From Pholis gunnellus (taxonomy: Eukaryota; Chordata; Actinopteri; Perciformes; Pholidae): 64,000 nucleotides of DNA. Below, piece by piece: positions 24,515 to 37,018 of this stretch. Made by a program: the position numbers and the translations under genes. The stretch lies in contig OU342804.1 of NCBI GenBank assembly GCA_910591455.2, positions 7,434,633-7,498,632 of the forward strand, given 5' to 3'. The notes beneath the pieces were generated by a model, which made no database searches, was not told the origin of the DNA, and worked only from the letters and a program-made list of their open reading frames with translations. Within the stretch, counting starts at the first letter, position 1. Every line of letters begins with the position of its first letter.

Positions 24515-24800
24515 CTTCAATTTAGTGCACCCTACAGTACATTAGTGTTCCCCAGGATGCATGAATGCTGTATTAAAAAAATTACAGTATTTTACTGTCA
24601 CCAGCAAGATACTGCAGAATTTACAGTATTTCTACTGAATCTGAGAAATACAGTAAATTATTGTCATTAAAAGTAATTAATTAGTAGTAACCAGTAAATT
24701 ACAGTAAAAAGAAAAACTTGACCGTTGAGATTATGACACCAAGCGTTATGACTCCCAGAATGCATTGCTTTTACAGCAATATACAGTTGAAGCATAACAC
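24515..24800. repeat. palindrome-rich repeat (TACAGTA/TTACAGTA motifs)
   Basis: A cluster of 'ttacagtatttt', 'ctgcagaatttacagt', 'aaatacagtaaatta' and 'gtaaattacagtaaaa', typical of a dispersed palindromic fish element. The end at about 24760 ('cagaatgcattgcttttaca') is also typical. Borders uncertain. Confidence 0.5.
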
Positions 24801-27800
24801 GGTAGATCGCTGTTAAATTTCAGTGCATGGAAGTCGGGAACTTCCAATCTTATCTCAACTTCCAGCCAACCAGATCCTCCTCACTTAAAGCATGCCATGT
24901 GTGAAGGACTGAGATCTCTCAAAGTACCGAACCACAGCAAGCACTGATTCCTTCATGTCTTTCACATTTCTACCACAGGAAGTCACTGGAGAGTATTTCC
25001 TAAAATGTGACAAAGTTAACGATTTATGACCAACGCCATGTGGGCTTGTTGAAGAAAGACATATTTTGTGATAAATAGTGATATAGGCTATGACGTGCTC
25101 CAGTCAGAAGCACACCATGGAGGTTGACAGCATGTCTCCTGGCAACACAGAACCTCAATTGTCAGTCAGCTGCTGCCGTGGGAAACGCCTCCAGAGACCT
25201 AAAACTCAGACGTTTCCCCAAATATGTCCAAAAAGTATAATATCCTTCTTTGATGGTATTACAGCTACTGTGCACACATATTTTTTCCACTTTTCTGAGT
25301 TTATATGCCCTTACTTAAACATTGAGGAGAATTCAAATTTCAGTTTGACTTTAATGCCGTTAATTCAGTGATGTAGTGTAAGGACGTTGTCTTCAGAATG
25401 AAACTAGCCTCTGAGAGGACTAAAGATCAAAGGATTTGTTTCAGTTTGTTCCTTTCTTCTCATAAACCAGATTGAACTTAATGAACAACTCATAAAGGAA
25501 AAAGTATTTGGAATAAATCATTAGCAGGATCTTACAGACCTTAAAAACCTCAAGATTTACGTATTAACTGGGAGGAATGGTAAGAAGTAGTGACATATGG
25601 CTGCTGATGTGCAGCTGCTGTTTCAGCCCTCTGTTTCCAAACCTGCCCAACCTGCCCACAGAGACAAATTCTGGTAAAAGAAGGAACAGCTTGAGCTCCA
25701 GGCTGACAACACAATTAAAATACCTGAACAGCTACAGTCTTTATGTCTTCATTTGGTGAATTTGTAACACAGAGGGAGAACAACATGTCAATTTTCAATC
25801 ACAAAACAAAACAATAAAACACTTGAATAACTGAAATGTCAACTGTCAGCTGAAATCTATTGTGTCATTTTGTACCTCTCACAATTTACATTTTTTCACA
25901 TTTACTTTTAGTTTCATTTAGTTTAGCTGCTTAAGATGGGTGTGAATAAGCCTATTACTGTTTGTTACATAGCATGTGAATTTCAAGCCAGCCGAATGTC
26001 TGTCTGTTGTTATTTAAAAAGGATTTTTCCAAAACTATTTTAATGTAAAATCACAGCAATACTTAACCTTGAAATTCAGTGTTAGAAAGCCATTGTATTG
26101 TTGACTATTGTTTTTATGAATTCAGAATAATCAAGACTGGAATCTGCTTTAATTGGTCAAACTAAAATAAACCCACAGGGAATAAACTTATGAAGTATAA
26201 TAAGTTTGTGTGTCTGTGTGGGGTTAAAAGGTATTGTTTTGCATTTTAAAAGTACACTCACTGCTCAGAATGTCATAACATTAAAGAGATTCCTGCGGTG
26301 TATTAAAAAGCTAACTCTATAGGATATGACCGAGTGAGAGAGTGAGAAATAAAACCAAACAGCAGGTTAACATTCTCCTTCTATCGCCGTGTGGTTGCAC
26401 AGGTCGGTCGCACTCTGCAGCTCATACATTGCCCATTGTCTGTCAGTGAACTCTCCACAGTGGTTGCTTCTGCTGCTGGGTCACTGGGGTGGATCTGAAA
26501 GGTCAGCGTTCTCCTCTGACAAGAGTCCTTTCTGGGGAAAGATAAACAAATACGAAAGGTTTCCAAATATACAGATGAGACAGGGGAGTGATATTTGCAT
26601 AGACAGGCGACGAATACTGACGAGCCCTGTGTAAAATAGGCAGGTTTTTTTTTTTTTGCGATGAGCTATGCAGACTCAGACACTTGTAAACCCGTGGAAC
26701 AAGGCAGCGGTATTCAAAGCACGGTGCCTTTTTGGACAACTATACGGCATATCCTCCAGGCACATTTCCCAGGTAAAGAAGAGTTTGACTTTCACTAAGC
26801 CCCACTGACATTAAACTTTTATTCAACAAGATTGTATAAATATACACAAACAACAACAGGGTATAAATACAGTAAATATTTCCATAAAACTGGGATTAAA
26901 ATACTGTGTGGGAAAAGAATCCAACATGAACAAACGGGCTTAATAACGTTGAAGATACAGAGTTATGTTGTATCAACAAACTCTTTTAATTAAACTACTA
27001 GTTTCAATGGGCCTCATGCAGGAACCACTCACACAAACAGATTTGTTTTTAAGTGTTTTGAACGAGTGATTAAGGAGAATTTGCCGCCATATATTTAAAT
27101 TTTCTCGAAGGTACAAAGATAAATAACGACAGGTCCAGAACTGTCATAGGAGTCATGAACAATTCCTCTTCTGTTGTCCAAACCATAGTTTTTCAATAAT
27201 GGATTGTATATTTCATTACTTTGAAGCGTTTTTGCCTTGTAAATAAATTACACTTCATAACCATGTTAATATTAACCTGTTGTTTGATTCTGCAATTTGA
27301 CTTAAAGGCCAATATAATTCTAAATCCATTTTGTCTTTATTTAAGAATCAACAGCAGTCTTTATTTCTCTTAGCAGGTCCCTTAATTCCACTTTTAAAAT
27401 GATCGACTTTCCTTTTTGGATCTCCGAAAGCAGGACTTCAATATAGGACACATAATGCAGGATGTGTAGCTTTATATGGTATTATCATTAATTATGCTCA
27501 TTTACGCATTCACCATGTGAACACTGGTCAATTACAAAGTTATCTCAAGTGAGCCGTTTGCTGAATCTTTCATTGCACACTCCTAAGAGAACGGCATACA
27601 GAAAAGTAAGAAAGCTAAGCCTCAGAAAACAAAAATGTTTTTGCATGAAGTCGATTCACTAATAAATTCCAGTGTTTCCACTTCCTGTACCGTTAATAAA
27701 CGTCAACACTTCCTGCCTTTTTTTTTCACATGAAAAGCCTCCAAATATAGAGAATGTTGGACTTGTAGTGTTAAGAATCTCTAAGAAGTGCACTAAACAA

Positions 27801-30800
27801 GACATGCCTATTAAAATTAGATTCCATTTCGGCCAATACATCCGACTCAATGCTACGAACTGTATATTTAAACATGAATACATTTGCTCAAACGACAAAA
27901 TAACAATAAAAGTGCTTTTTTTTCAGGCGAACCTGAAACTTTTCAATTTGAGCTGTGTCTTCATCTTCATTTAGTCTTAACCAGTATATATACACGGATA
28001 TTTACACATCTGAACAAATCTCACAAGTGTTACCATTATTCTAACATCGAAATTATTAAAATAGACCTTGTAGTTACAAAATTACAGTCTTTTTGGTATG
28101 GGTATACAATTTTCGAGCAGAGGCCTAAAAATAGGGCTAGATATTAAAGAGTTTAAGGAAGTTTTGACCTTGCATTGACTGCGACTGTTTGAAATAAAGT
28201 GATAAAGAAAATGTATGGCTTAAGAAATACATTAGAGATGCTTTGTGAAACTAAACAATAACATGACAAAATGCAACTATGCAAAGACTGCAAGCGCAAA
28301 CAGATAATGGAATTACATCCTGTGAATGAAGCATTAACCAGACTTTGGACAAGTATAATTCCAAAGATATGACAGAAATCGGGCCAAGAATGGACTTATA
28401 AAGAAAGCTACACCAATGGTTGTTCTAGAGTGCCAGCCAACTCGCACATGAAAAGGTACAGTGATGAGTGCGCTTTCAATCCGGTAAAAAGCTATAAGGA
28501 CCTATAATAGAGCCGATAGCAGCCAAAGATAATGACTTAATGCTTTCATCAAACCCTTATAATCAATCGGGCATAAAAAGAGACGATAATAGGGAAAAAT
28601 GGGCCTTCTCTTCAGTATGTGTGAACATCATTTCGTTAGTTTTACCTGCTTTCAGGACAGGTTGGACGGGGCTTCGCACAGTGACCTTTTAACAAGGTCG
28701 AAGGCTAGAATAAAGCACTTTCCAGAATAGATGACTAAGGTGGGTGCCAGCTTGTTGCAGACTTGAACACTTGGCTCAATTCCTGTTGCTGTGAAGAATG
28801 AGTGTCCCATCAACCAATGGGAACATAAAGTGGTTGTTTCAAGTGCTATGAGTAAAGTCTCATGTCTTCAGAGGCACTGTGAGTTTTTCAGGTTTCGTTC
28901 TCATTAATGACATAACATGACAGACTGAAGTCTTTTCTATGACAGATGACAACTGGGAGGTTGAGGTGGAGGAGGGAGCTGAGGCAGCCAACAGCATTGG
29001 CTCGGGTGCATCAGCTGAGTAATAGTCAGTGTTGTAACAGCCGATGTCGTGAGCCAAGATGAAGACGATTGCACATTACCGGTCATACAAGTATAGTGAA
29101 AAAATAGAAGAAGCAAGAACAACACACAAAATGTTGTGAAATTAATTTTAACTTCACTTAAAGTGCCAAATGACCAATTGGAGTAACTTATAATCACATT
29201 GTAATAGTGATTATACTGCATCAAAAAAACATTATGTTATTAAAACTGTGGGAATTGTAATACAATAAAATCCTTGCAAAAAGTTGGTGGAGACCAAAAA
29301 CAGAGCTAAAAGGAATGTGAATATTAGACTGACAGTCAACAAAACATCAGACATATGATCCATAATGTCGGGGGAAAAAAAATCAGCTAATCCAGGTTCA
29401 ACCCAGCTGTTTACTGATATTGAATTGTACAACATCTCCCGTGCTGTTCAACAGAGCTGTCTATTTACAGCTCAGAGAAAGAGGCAGAATATTATCTATC
29501 AAGCTTCTCTGAACAGCTTGTGCAACATAATCCAAGCGTTTTGCGGACAGATGTTTGCAATGTAGGTTTAAATGTCGTAATATTTACATCATTATTGCTG
29601 AAAATCTCAGTTTTAAAGCGAACCAACTGCCAACAACAGACTGGAGGAAGCCATAAGGCTGTAAATAAGAGGAAGACAGTATGTGAGGGAAGTTCGAGGC
29701 AACAGGAAGTAGGCTGACATGAAAACAACACATTGTGTTCAGGGTGGTGGCTGGCTGGGTGGATGCTTTTGGCTTCAACTGTGACTTCAAAGTATGTACT
29801 CGTCCTGGCTTACTGATGATCCGAACAGGAAACACCAGTTTAACTTGATCACAACACTATTCATTCACTTTGCAACAGAGACAACGGAGTGTGATGTTAA
29901 AGAATATGGTGACACGTCAACACATTCTCTCACCAATGCGTCAAATAATGTCGCTTGGTAAGCGCTTCTAAGCCTCAACCAATGACACTCTACATCGCGT
30001 CAGTTGTGGACGTTTCAAATGCAGTTATTCACTTTCAATTCATTCAAAATGTTCCTTGTGTTTTTATCCTTTAGCATTGCAATGGCCTGTTAAAAGAGAT
30101 CATGTACTAAAGATCTAATCAATGCTGATACTTGATGCTAATAGATCAAGGAGTGATGATACAGTACATGCTTTGAATGTAAGCAGACCCGATTGTATGC
30201 AGCAGGTGATGGAACATGAGACTTGACCTGGAGTTGCAGAAAATGACTTGTGAACATCTCTGAAATGCACGGGTGTAGAGACACGAATGGATGAGAAGGT
30301 GAGCTGATTAGGTTTCAGAGATTTGCATGATTAAATATATCATCAATATCGAATAAAGAATAAACGTTAAATAGGAGATAAAAGTGACTGTACGCCAATA
30401 CTGAAAATGTGTTTAATTACTAATTTACACCTTGACGTGAATCAATGTGAGTTCACTCGTGAGATTGCGGTTGTCAATTGTGTTTGACTTGCTGCTGGCT
30501 CAGTGCTTTTGCACTTTTTCTTTTATGTGTCGTCCTCCCGAACAATGTTTGTGGTTTTGGCAGAAAACAAGCAACAGAATAAAAAACAGTCATAGTGCCT
30601 AAAATGTAATTTCTCTGCTTTCTCCCCCCCCCACACACACACTGACACACAGAAGATCTGAGGCATGAGAACTGCAAGGAAGGCATAAAATTTGCCTCTG
30701 GTCCTCTTCATCTTTGCTCCTCTCCTCAGCAGCACAGCTGAGTCCTGGAGCCCACATCTGAGCAGCTGTAAAGACAAAATGCTCTTTTTTTTTCTCCTTA

Positions 30801-31149
30801 ACTTTAAACACAATTTCTCTCCCTGCAAAATAAATGTAAAAAAAGAGAAAAAGATTAAGATTAATGAGCAATTTTGGAAGGAAAATAAAAGCAGAGCCTT
30901 TTTTTCATTTAAAATCAGGTCAATGTTTGCTCAGTGTTCTGCATCTTCATACTCTGGATTTATGGATTTTCATGGGTTCTTCAACATCATCTTCAGTAAC
31001 GGCAGACTATTTTCAAAGTAAAGGTATCAGACCCCTTTTATATATATTCAGTCTGTAGAAGTTTGGCCCTTTTGACCAAACATGTTGATCCCGATGGCTC
31101 CTTTGCCATATTTATAAATGTCTAATGTCATGAATACAAACTCATCCGG
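24801..31149. other. long gene-free stretch
   Basis: About 6.3 kb of mostly AT-rich sequence. Many 60-100 residue ORFs lie on both strands with no domain, no codon bias and no splice-consistent series. I see no clear repeat family in most of it. Confidence 0.45.
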
Positions 31150-31422
31150 CATCTGCACGTCCCGTATGAAGGTTTAAAATTGGACAGGACTTAAAGGTTG
31201 GCTCAGCGAGACTTGCGCCAGAGTAAATGTCTCAGCAGAGGAGAATTACATCCTCGTATCGGCCCCAACACAATGGGCTGCATGGAAGGCGCATACCTCA
31301 GCATCTCGTGAACAGCTCAATGAAAAATGCGGAGGAGAATCGCGCAGAGTGAACTCACTGGGGGAAACGTGGAGCTAAAATAATCAATTATCACACCTCC
31401 TGCCACATTCCCATTGCAGAAA

Positions 31423-31444
31423 CCCCCCCCCCCCCCCCCCCCCC
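31423..31444. repeat. poly(C) run, 22 bases
   Basis: Uninterrupted C22 (G22 on the - strand). Confidence 0.95.
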
Positions 31445-31505
31445 ATGATTATTTAAGGGAATTAGCTATCGATCAGCTAAGTGAGTCAGCAGGACAGCCA
31501 GCTAG

Positions 31506-31528
31506 CCCCCCCCCCCCCCCCCCCCCCC
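31506..31528. repeat. poly(C) run, 23 bases
   Basis: Uninterrupted C23, 61 bases after the previous run and in the same orientation. Confidence 0.95.
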
Positions 31529-32429
31529 GCTCATCAGCCTGCTCAACACAGTGGAAGGCTGGTTAAGCACTGCCCTCCTCCCACTTGGCACCTGACTTAA
31601 GAATGACTGGGGAGGAGAGCAGAAATTAGCAGGTGAAAATTATGCATAGGGAAGCAGGCAGGCTCAAATCGAGGTCAGCAAACATGGAGGAGGCATTGGG
31701 CATCTCACGCCATATGCCGCCGGACTGCTGCAATGAAATGGTGCGTGCCGAGTCTCATTATCGCCATAATCGTCCGGGGACGTCTGCATCTACACCAGAG
31801 CAAACTTCTGTGGAGTTCAGACGCTTAAAAGAATACATTGTGGTATTTATTTTTATTTTTTTTACACAAGGGGTCTCACTGCACAATTTACATCAATATG
31901 CAGCTCCATGCAAAGAGGCCGTTGTCCTTAGAAGATGCCGTTATGTGTCCGGCCGAGCTGCTGCCAGCGTGAATCTTCAGGGAGGAGACTCACAGCAGCT
32001 CTGGTTTGATGTATTTTCTTTTTTGCGTGTATCAAAAACAATCTTTTTGAAAACATACATTATTATTACAAAGGCAGTGAAGATAAAACGGAGAATGTTC
32101 ACAGTGAAACTCTGCAAAACAATGTGTGGAGGAGACAATAGTGAGACTCTACTGAGCGTAACCTTCACATCAAACTCTCCTGAACATAACGTAAGTTATG
32201 TTATTGTGTTATTGTGTAAGTAATGTTTTGCAGGAAATAACTTTAAACTTTCACACTTTTCTGACAACTTTTTTTCTTGGTTTCAATTAGTGTTGCTGTG
32301 GAACGACTATTTTCTCAAACTTTCTGAAATTAAGGATCAGGTGCTTTAAGCTATTTGCAGTTAATGCTAATCATTACAATAACACTGTATCAAATGACTT
32401 TGTGTGATGTGGAGGTTGTTGCTGTCAGG

Positions 32430-33560
32430 GAACAAACTCGGCTCGGCCGCTTTACAGCACTTGTCAGCCTCTTTCAGCTCTCATCATCCCCCCCATGATG
32501 CATCGCACACTAGGAAGTGCAGCAGAATTCATGCGTGGGTCTTTGAGGAATCACCTCTTTTATGTGGTCTTTAACATGACAGAACATTAACATGGCTAAT
32601 TAAATGAACATGAATACCGTATGTGCAAACTATTGGTGCCATTCACTCATATGTCAACATGCTGCATCTCTTCTCTGGCGGGACTCTTTGGGTCCGAGCA
32701 GACTGAGCAGACTTCGAGAGCCTCCTATCGTAACATGAGCTAAAATCAGGAAGGCCAATAACTAATCAGTGCAGTTTAAACCACGGTCATGGGCCCAAGA
32801 TGCTTTGCGATTCCTTTGCCGATACACCCGAGCAGAAATATCTGAGACAGGCAGCAATCGGCCTCCATTCATCATGCGAATGATGAAAGCTCGTCCTGTG
32901 TGGCGAAGGCCCGTTCACAGAACGACACTACGAGCTGATTGCAAAGCAGCCACTGCAGCAGCCGCTGACACTGAGCATGACGGCTCCTTGCGTGACCACG
33001 TATCCCCCAGCAGCAGGGCCATTTCACGAGAGCAGTTGCGGCTAATTAGCGCCTGATGGTTTTATTTTGAAAGTCAGTCTGCTGCATCCAGGCCACAGAG
33101 CTCAAATTTCACGGATAAAGTGCGCGACAAACATGATTACAGCTTCTACAGGCGGTCATCTGCCACCCAAATCACTTCCTCTATAACGTGGCATGAGTGG
33201 AGACGAGCACCCACTTTTATCAAAAGGTGCTCCGGTGGTTTGAGGTGCCACGCCGTTAACAATCAGTGTTCACAGCACTGCCACTATTGGTAATTGATGT
33301 CCTACATTATTAGCCCCTTTCAGTGCCATTAAGAGATCCTTGATGTCAGCCGTGTGTGTGTCTCTGGGTCCCACCACTCCCGTGGTGCGTGTCGCGCTGT
33401 GTGGCTGAGACGAGTAGGAGCTGATTAAAATCCGCCACAGCCCAGTGCACCGAGGACACTCACAGTTATTTGGGGCCCGCAATGCAGAGTGTGATACTCC
33501 CTTTTTCTCTCTCGCCGCCATCAAACCAATCTCACCTCTTTGGCTGGTAACTCTTCCCAC
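32430..33560. promoter_or_regulatory. enhancer-like unique block II
   Basis: About 1.1 kb of repeat-free sequence with evenly spread CpG and homeodomain cores: 'catggctaattaaatgaac' (TAATTA at 32598) and 'gcggctaattagcgcctg' (TAATTA at 33043). Also 'gcaatcggcctccattcatc'. ORFs of 95 and 96 residues on either strand show no domain. The character is that of developmental conserved noncoding elements; alignment is needed to prove it. Confidence 0.35.
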
Positions 33561-36559
33561 TGTACTCGTGTCACTGAAACGAAAGAAAAGGGGGAAGACA
33601 TGTCTTTGAAGTGGGAACTGAAGTGGCTGAATCTATTTCGGTGAGACTTCAGACAGGTATATCTAGACACACAGGCAAACACCAGAGCAATTTTTCTTTA
33701 GACAGACCTGTGATTGCGTGCTACATTACAATGCAACTCATTACTGCTTATGGCGAATTAATTACACAGCTCTCAGCTGAACTAAATTAAAACCTGGTTG
33801 TTTGCGATACTCAACAGAAAGACTGATGAACAAGGCTATTTTTTAAGTAATTCAGGGTGTAAAAACTAAAGGCTAGAAAAGTTAAAGGACACAGAATAAA
33901 AGTGCTATTTTCTACATTTTCAGAAAGTGATATTTCCCTCAATACCTTCTATTGTTACCCAAATCACAACCTCTTTTTCTAACTATGTACTTTCTTACAT
34001 ATTAATTGTATTACGTAATTCATTCATTGTAATTCATATAATGTGAAAATATTGATTAGTGCAGTTTAAAAGGGAAGAGAGGCTTTTATTTCGTACGATT
34101 TATACATGCACAGACCAGACCCACTACTTCCCTTCTACTCTTTCACAATAAAAGCGCTGGTCATGTAATATTCGTAGGTGAGTATTTCACATCTTTGTGC
34201 AGTTAATTCGTCTCACTCCCGTGTGTCATGAAAAAGGAAAATATATAGAAATCGATCATATAAAAATAATTTACGGAGTCGAATGTACAGCACAGTTACA
34301 AAATTCAAGCAAAAATTCCCCAAACCCAATTATTTGCCATTAAAAATATGTTATTGAAGAAATGTAATACAGGTTAGCATATGAAATACTACATGTATAA
34401 CGTACCATATATAACATGTACATTTATATATACATTATTTTGAATTAGATAAGATCTGTAACGTCTTCAGTCAAATGACACTGTACACCTTTACATAACA
34501 TCCATTATACAAACACACAGTATGTACTCATTCATCACTTTCAGTGTCAATATACTGCATGGACGGGTCAATAAATCTGCATACTGGGAGTGGTGGAACA
34601 GGACTACAATACAAATAAAACAATAAGCATAATAAAGACACATTCTTGTTGCAATTTACCCTAAATTTGTCTTGTAACACTTTTATGGCACTAAGAAGAG
34701 CTTCAGAGCGACTGCATTAATCACTCATGAATACTCATGAATTATTTGTGGCACACCCTCAGGACTGTGTGCCAGTTTGAACAAAAATACTCAAAATATG
34801 ACTAAAATGAGTGCTGCTAATTGCCTTTTTAACTTGAAAAACATTTATTAACGGTGGGGAAGATTTTCATAACTTTGTGAGAGCTACTGCAGCTACTGTA
34901 CTGAACTCTTCAGTCCTCTAAAATGATGTGTTTATTTATCAGGTCATTCATTTCGCAGCAGTGAAAACAAGCGTACAGTGAGTGAAGATTTTTAGTAAAA
35001 TAATTCAAATGAGTGGCAATAAATACTTAATTACAATAATATGGATAAAGTACCAATTCTTTTGGTGATTTTCAATAATCTTAAATGTCAACATGATGTT
35101 TAATAATAAACTCACATTCAAATAAAATAAGAATCATTTTTTTTCCCAGATGACATTCCATAAGTGATAATAGTTTTGAGAAGAAATAATAAAAGAAAAC
35201 CTTTTTTGTATGACTGTTTAAAAAGGTGCATTGAATCCTTTCCGGCCACTTTGGGGCAGTATAACAAGAAATCACATATCTTACATATTAATATGTAAGA
35301 TAATAATAACGATTCATACAATGATTTAATAACCTTATAAAGTTATTAAGTTGAACTTGTTATCAAACAATTGGTTGTTATACATCCAGCAAATACAGAG
35401 CAACATTAGCATTCATTTGGAGTCTTGTCTCTGGCTTCATAATGAAGGTTCTTCCAATATTTACTCATCTTTCAGCTGGTTTGGTCTCAGTTAAAGAGCC
35501 AACAGTTGACTGCCGCTAAGTCCTCCGTATGTTCACCGTTTGGTCTGCCAGGCAGGTCAGGAAATGAGTTTGATTAGAGTGAAGTTTCAGGCCTGAAAAC
35601 ACAAACAATCAGCCTAAAGAGGCTAAAAGGCTTATGGATAATTACACGTGCGTGTGTGTTTTTATATTTGATGTGTTTTTATTGGAATGAAACGTGCTAT
35701 ATAAGCCATTAAAAAAAGAACACATGCAGAATATTTCCATTTGAAGGAATGACGCAGCCATGAAATCATAGAGCCACGAGTTTGAATACCGTCAATGGAA
35801 AGCTGGAACAAGCTGTTAGAAAATGATTTTGTCAGACTGTGGATAAGATGACTTTAATAACCTCAAAGCTACTGTGGTGAAAATAAAAAAAGAAACAGGA
35901 CGTTAAAGGGATTCAATACAGTACTTATGTGAAGGTCTGTCACTGTAAGTGACATCTTTAACATTGCACACAGTTATTTTGGTCCATTACTAATATATAT
36001 ATATATACAAAAATAAAAAAATCATGAAGGCAGCTTTAATGTCAAAATATTAGATGTTTTTTGTGTCTCTGTGTTTTGAGGTTATTTTGTACCTTAAAAT
36101 ACAGTATTGTTTACGCTCATGTCCACGATGTCTCCCATTAGTTGCTGTTGCTCTGAGATGCATCCTCCTCTTTGTTTGCCTCAGACGAGCAGAGAAGACA
36201 ACATCTCCTGTGCACATTTTACACGCCAGCGTAGCAGAAGCACAGGCTTTCCGTTCTAAATCTGTATCGAGCTCTTTGTGTGTGCTTTGCTAACCCAGCC
36301 AGTCTGTCAACACAGAGCCTGTTCCTGCTGGATTGTACACGCTTCCTCCAAGATCCGAGACTCTTCATTTCCATAGCAACCAGTGCATCACATTGGGTTT
36401 GCAGAGATCAACATTAAAAACAACATAAGAATAAAAATGCAAATACAGCATATGTACTGTGTGTCCGAAGATTTAAGCAATGTGCCTCCACGAGACTGTT
36501 ATGCATCATGGCGTTTCTTTAAAATCATCAAGAAGAATCTGCAGTAAGTGTGCATAGCT
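33561..36559. other. gene-free AT-rich stretch
   Basis: Very AT-rich from 33900 to 35400; short AT dinucleotide run near 35993-36006. No coding signal. Confidence 0.5.
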
Positions 36560-36715
36560 GCTTTTTATGTTTTCTTTTCAAGTCTTCTTCAATACAGCAT
36601 GATGTTCATTTAGTAAATGGTCCATTTAGAGTCAAAATAGACCATAAACATCACTCCTCCGCATTCCAAATATGGTAACTTCTGTTCAAAAAAATGACAT
36701 GGCGACGGCGAAAAG
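36560..36715 (-). repeat. repeat family A, copy 2 (inverted fragment)
   Basis: Read on the - strand it gives the central part of family A: the rarely varying 'ccatatttggaatgcggagg', then 'tctattttgactctaaatgg' and 'gaacatcatgctgtattgaa', closely matching copy 1. Confidence 0.75.
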
Positions 36716-36867
36716 AACATTGACACTGTCAGCTTAATTTCCATACTAAATTACACACGTACTGTATTTACACAAAGTCCCAGTCAGTAAATTAAAATTC
36801 AGTCTTTTCATTGGCTTTGTTTCCAAACGTTATTGAGAATTTAGTTGTTGTCAAGTGTTAGTCGATG

Positions 36868-37018
36868 TATTCAAGGTGCTCAATACAGAATTCAGAGCAT
36901 TTCTATTGCCTCCACACGGCTCTCAACGTGAGCCGGCAGCTAGACGCTAGCGGTGCTAATACGGCAACAGTGCAGAGCTAACAGTGTTAACCTGAGGGGG
37001 AACCAGCGGGTGGTTGCA
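36868..37018 (+). repeat. repeat family C, copy 1
   Basis: Contains 'attgcctccacacggctctc', 'gagccggcagctagacgcta' and 'gttaacctgagggggaacc'. It matches, inverted, 38350-38622 and directly 63528-63655. Confidence 0.6.

Larger units (their letters stand above)
31150..32010. promoter_or_regulatory. enhancer-like unique block I
   Basis: Repeat-free sequence of balanced composition that differs from the AT-rich DNA around it, with homeodomain-type cores such as 'ggaattagctatcgatcag' and 'agcagaaattagcaggtg'. Two poly(C) runs interrupt it. It carries a 196-residue ORF (31633-32223) with no recognisable domain; I read the block as possible conserved noncoding sequence. This cannot be shown without alignment. 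Confidence 0.3.

Noticed and set aside
31633..32223. 196-residue + strand ORF
   Set aside because: No recognisable domain, signal or splice context; low-complexity FIFIFF stretch; the region reads better as noncoding unique sequence.
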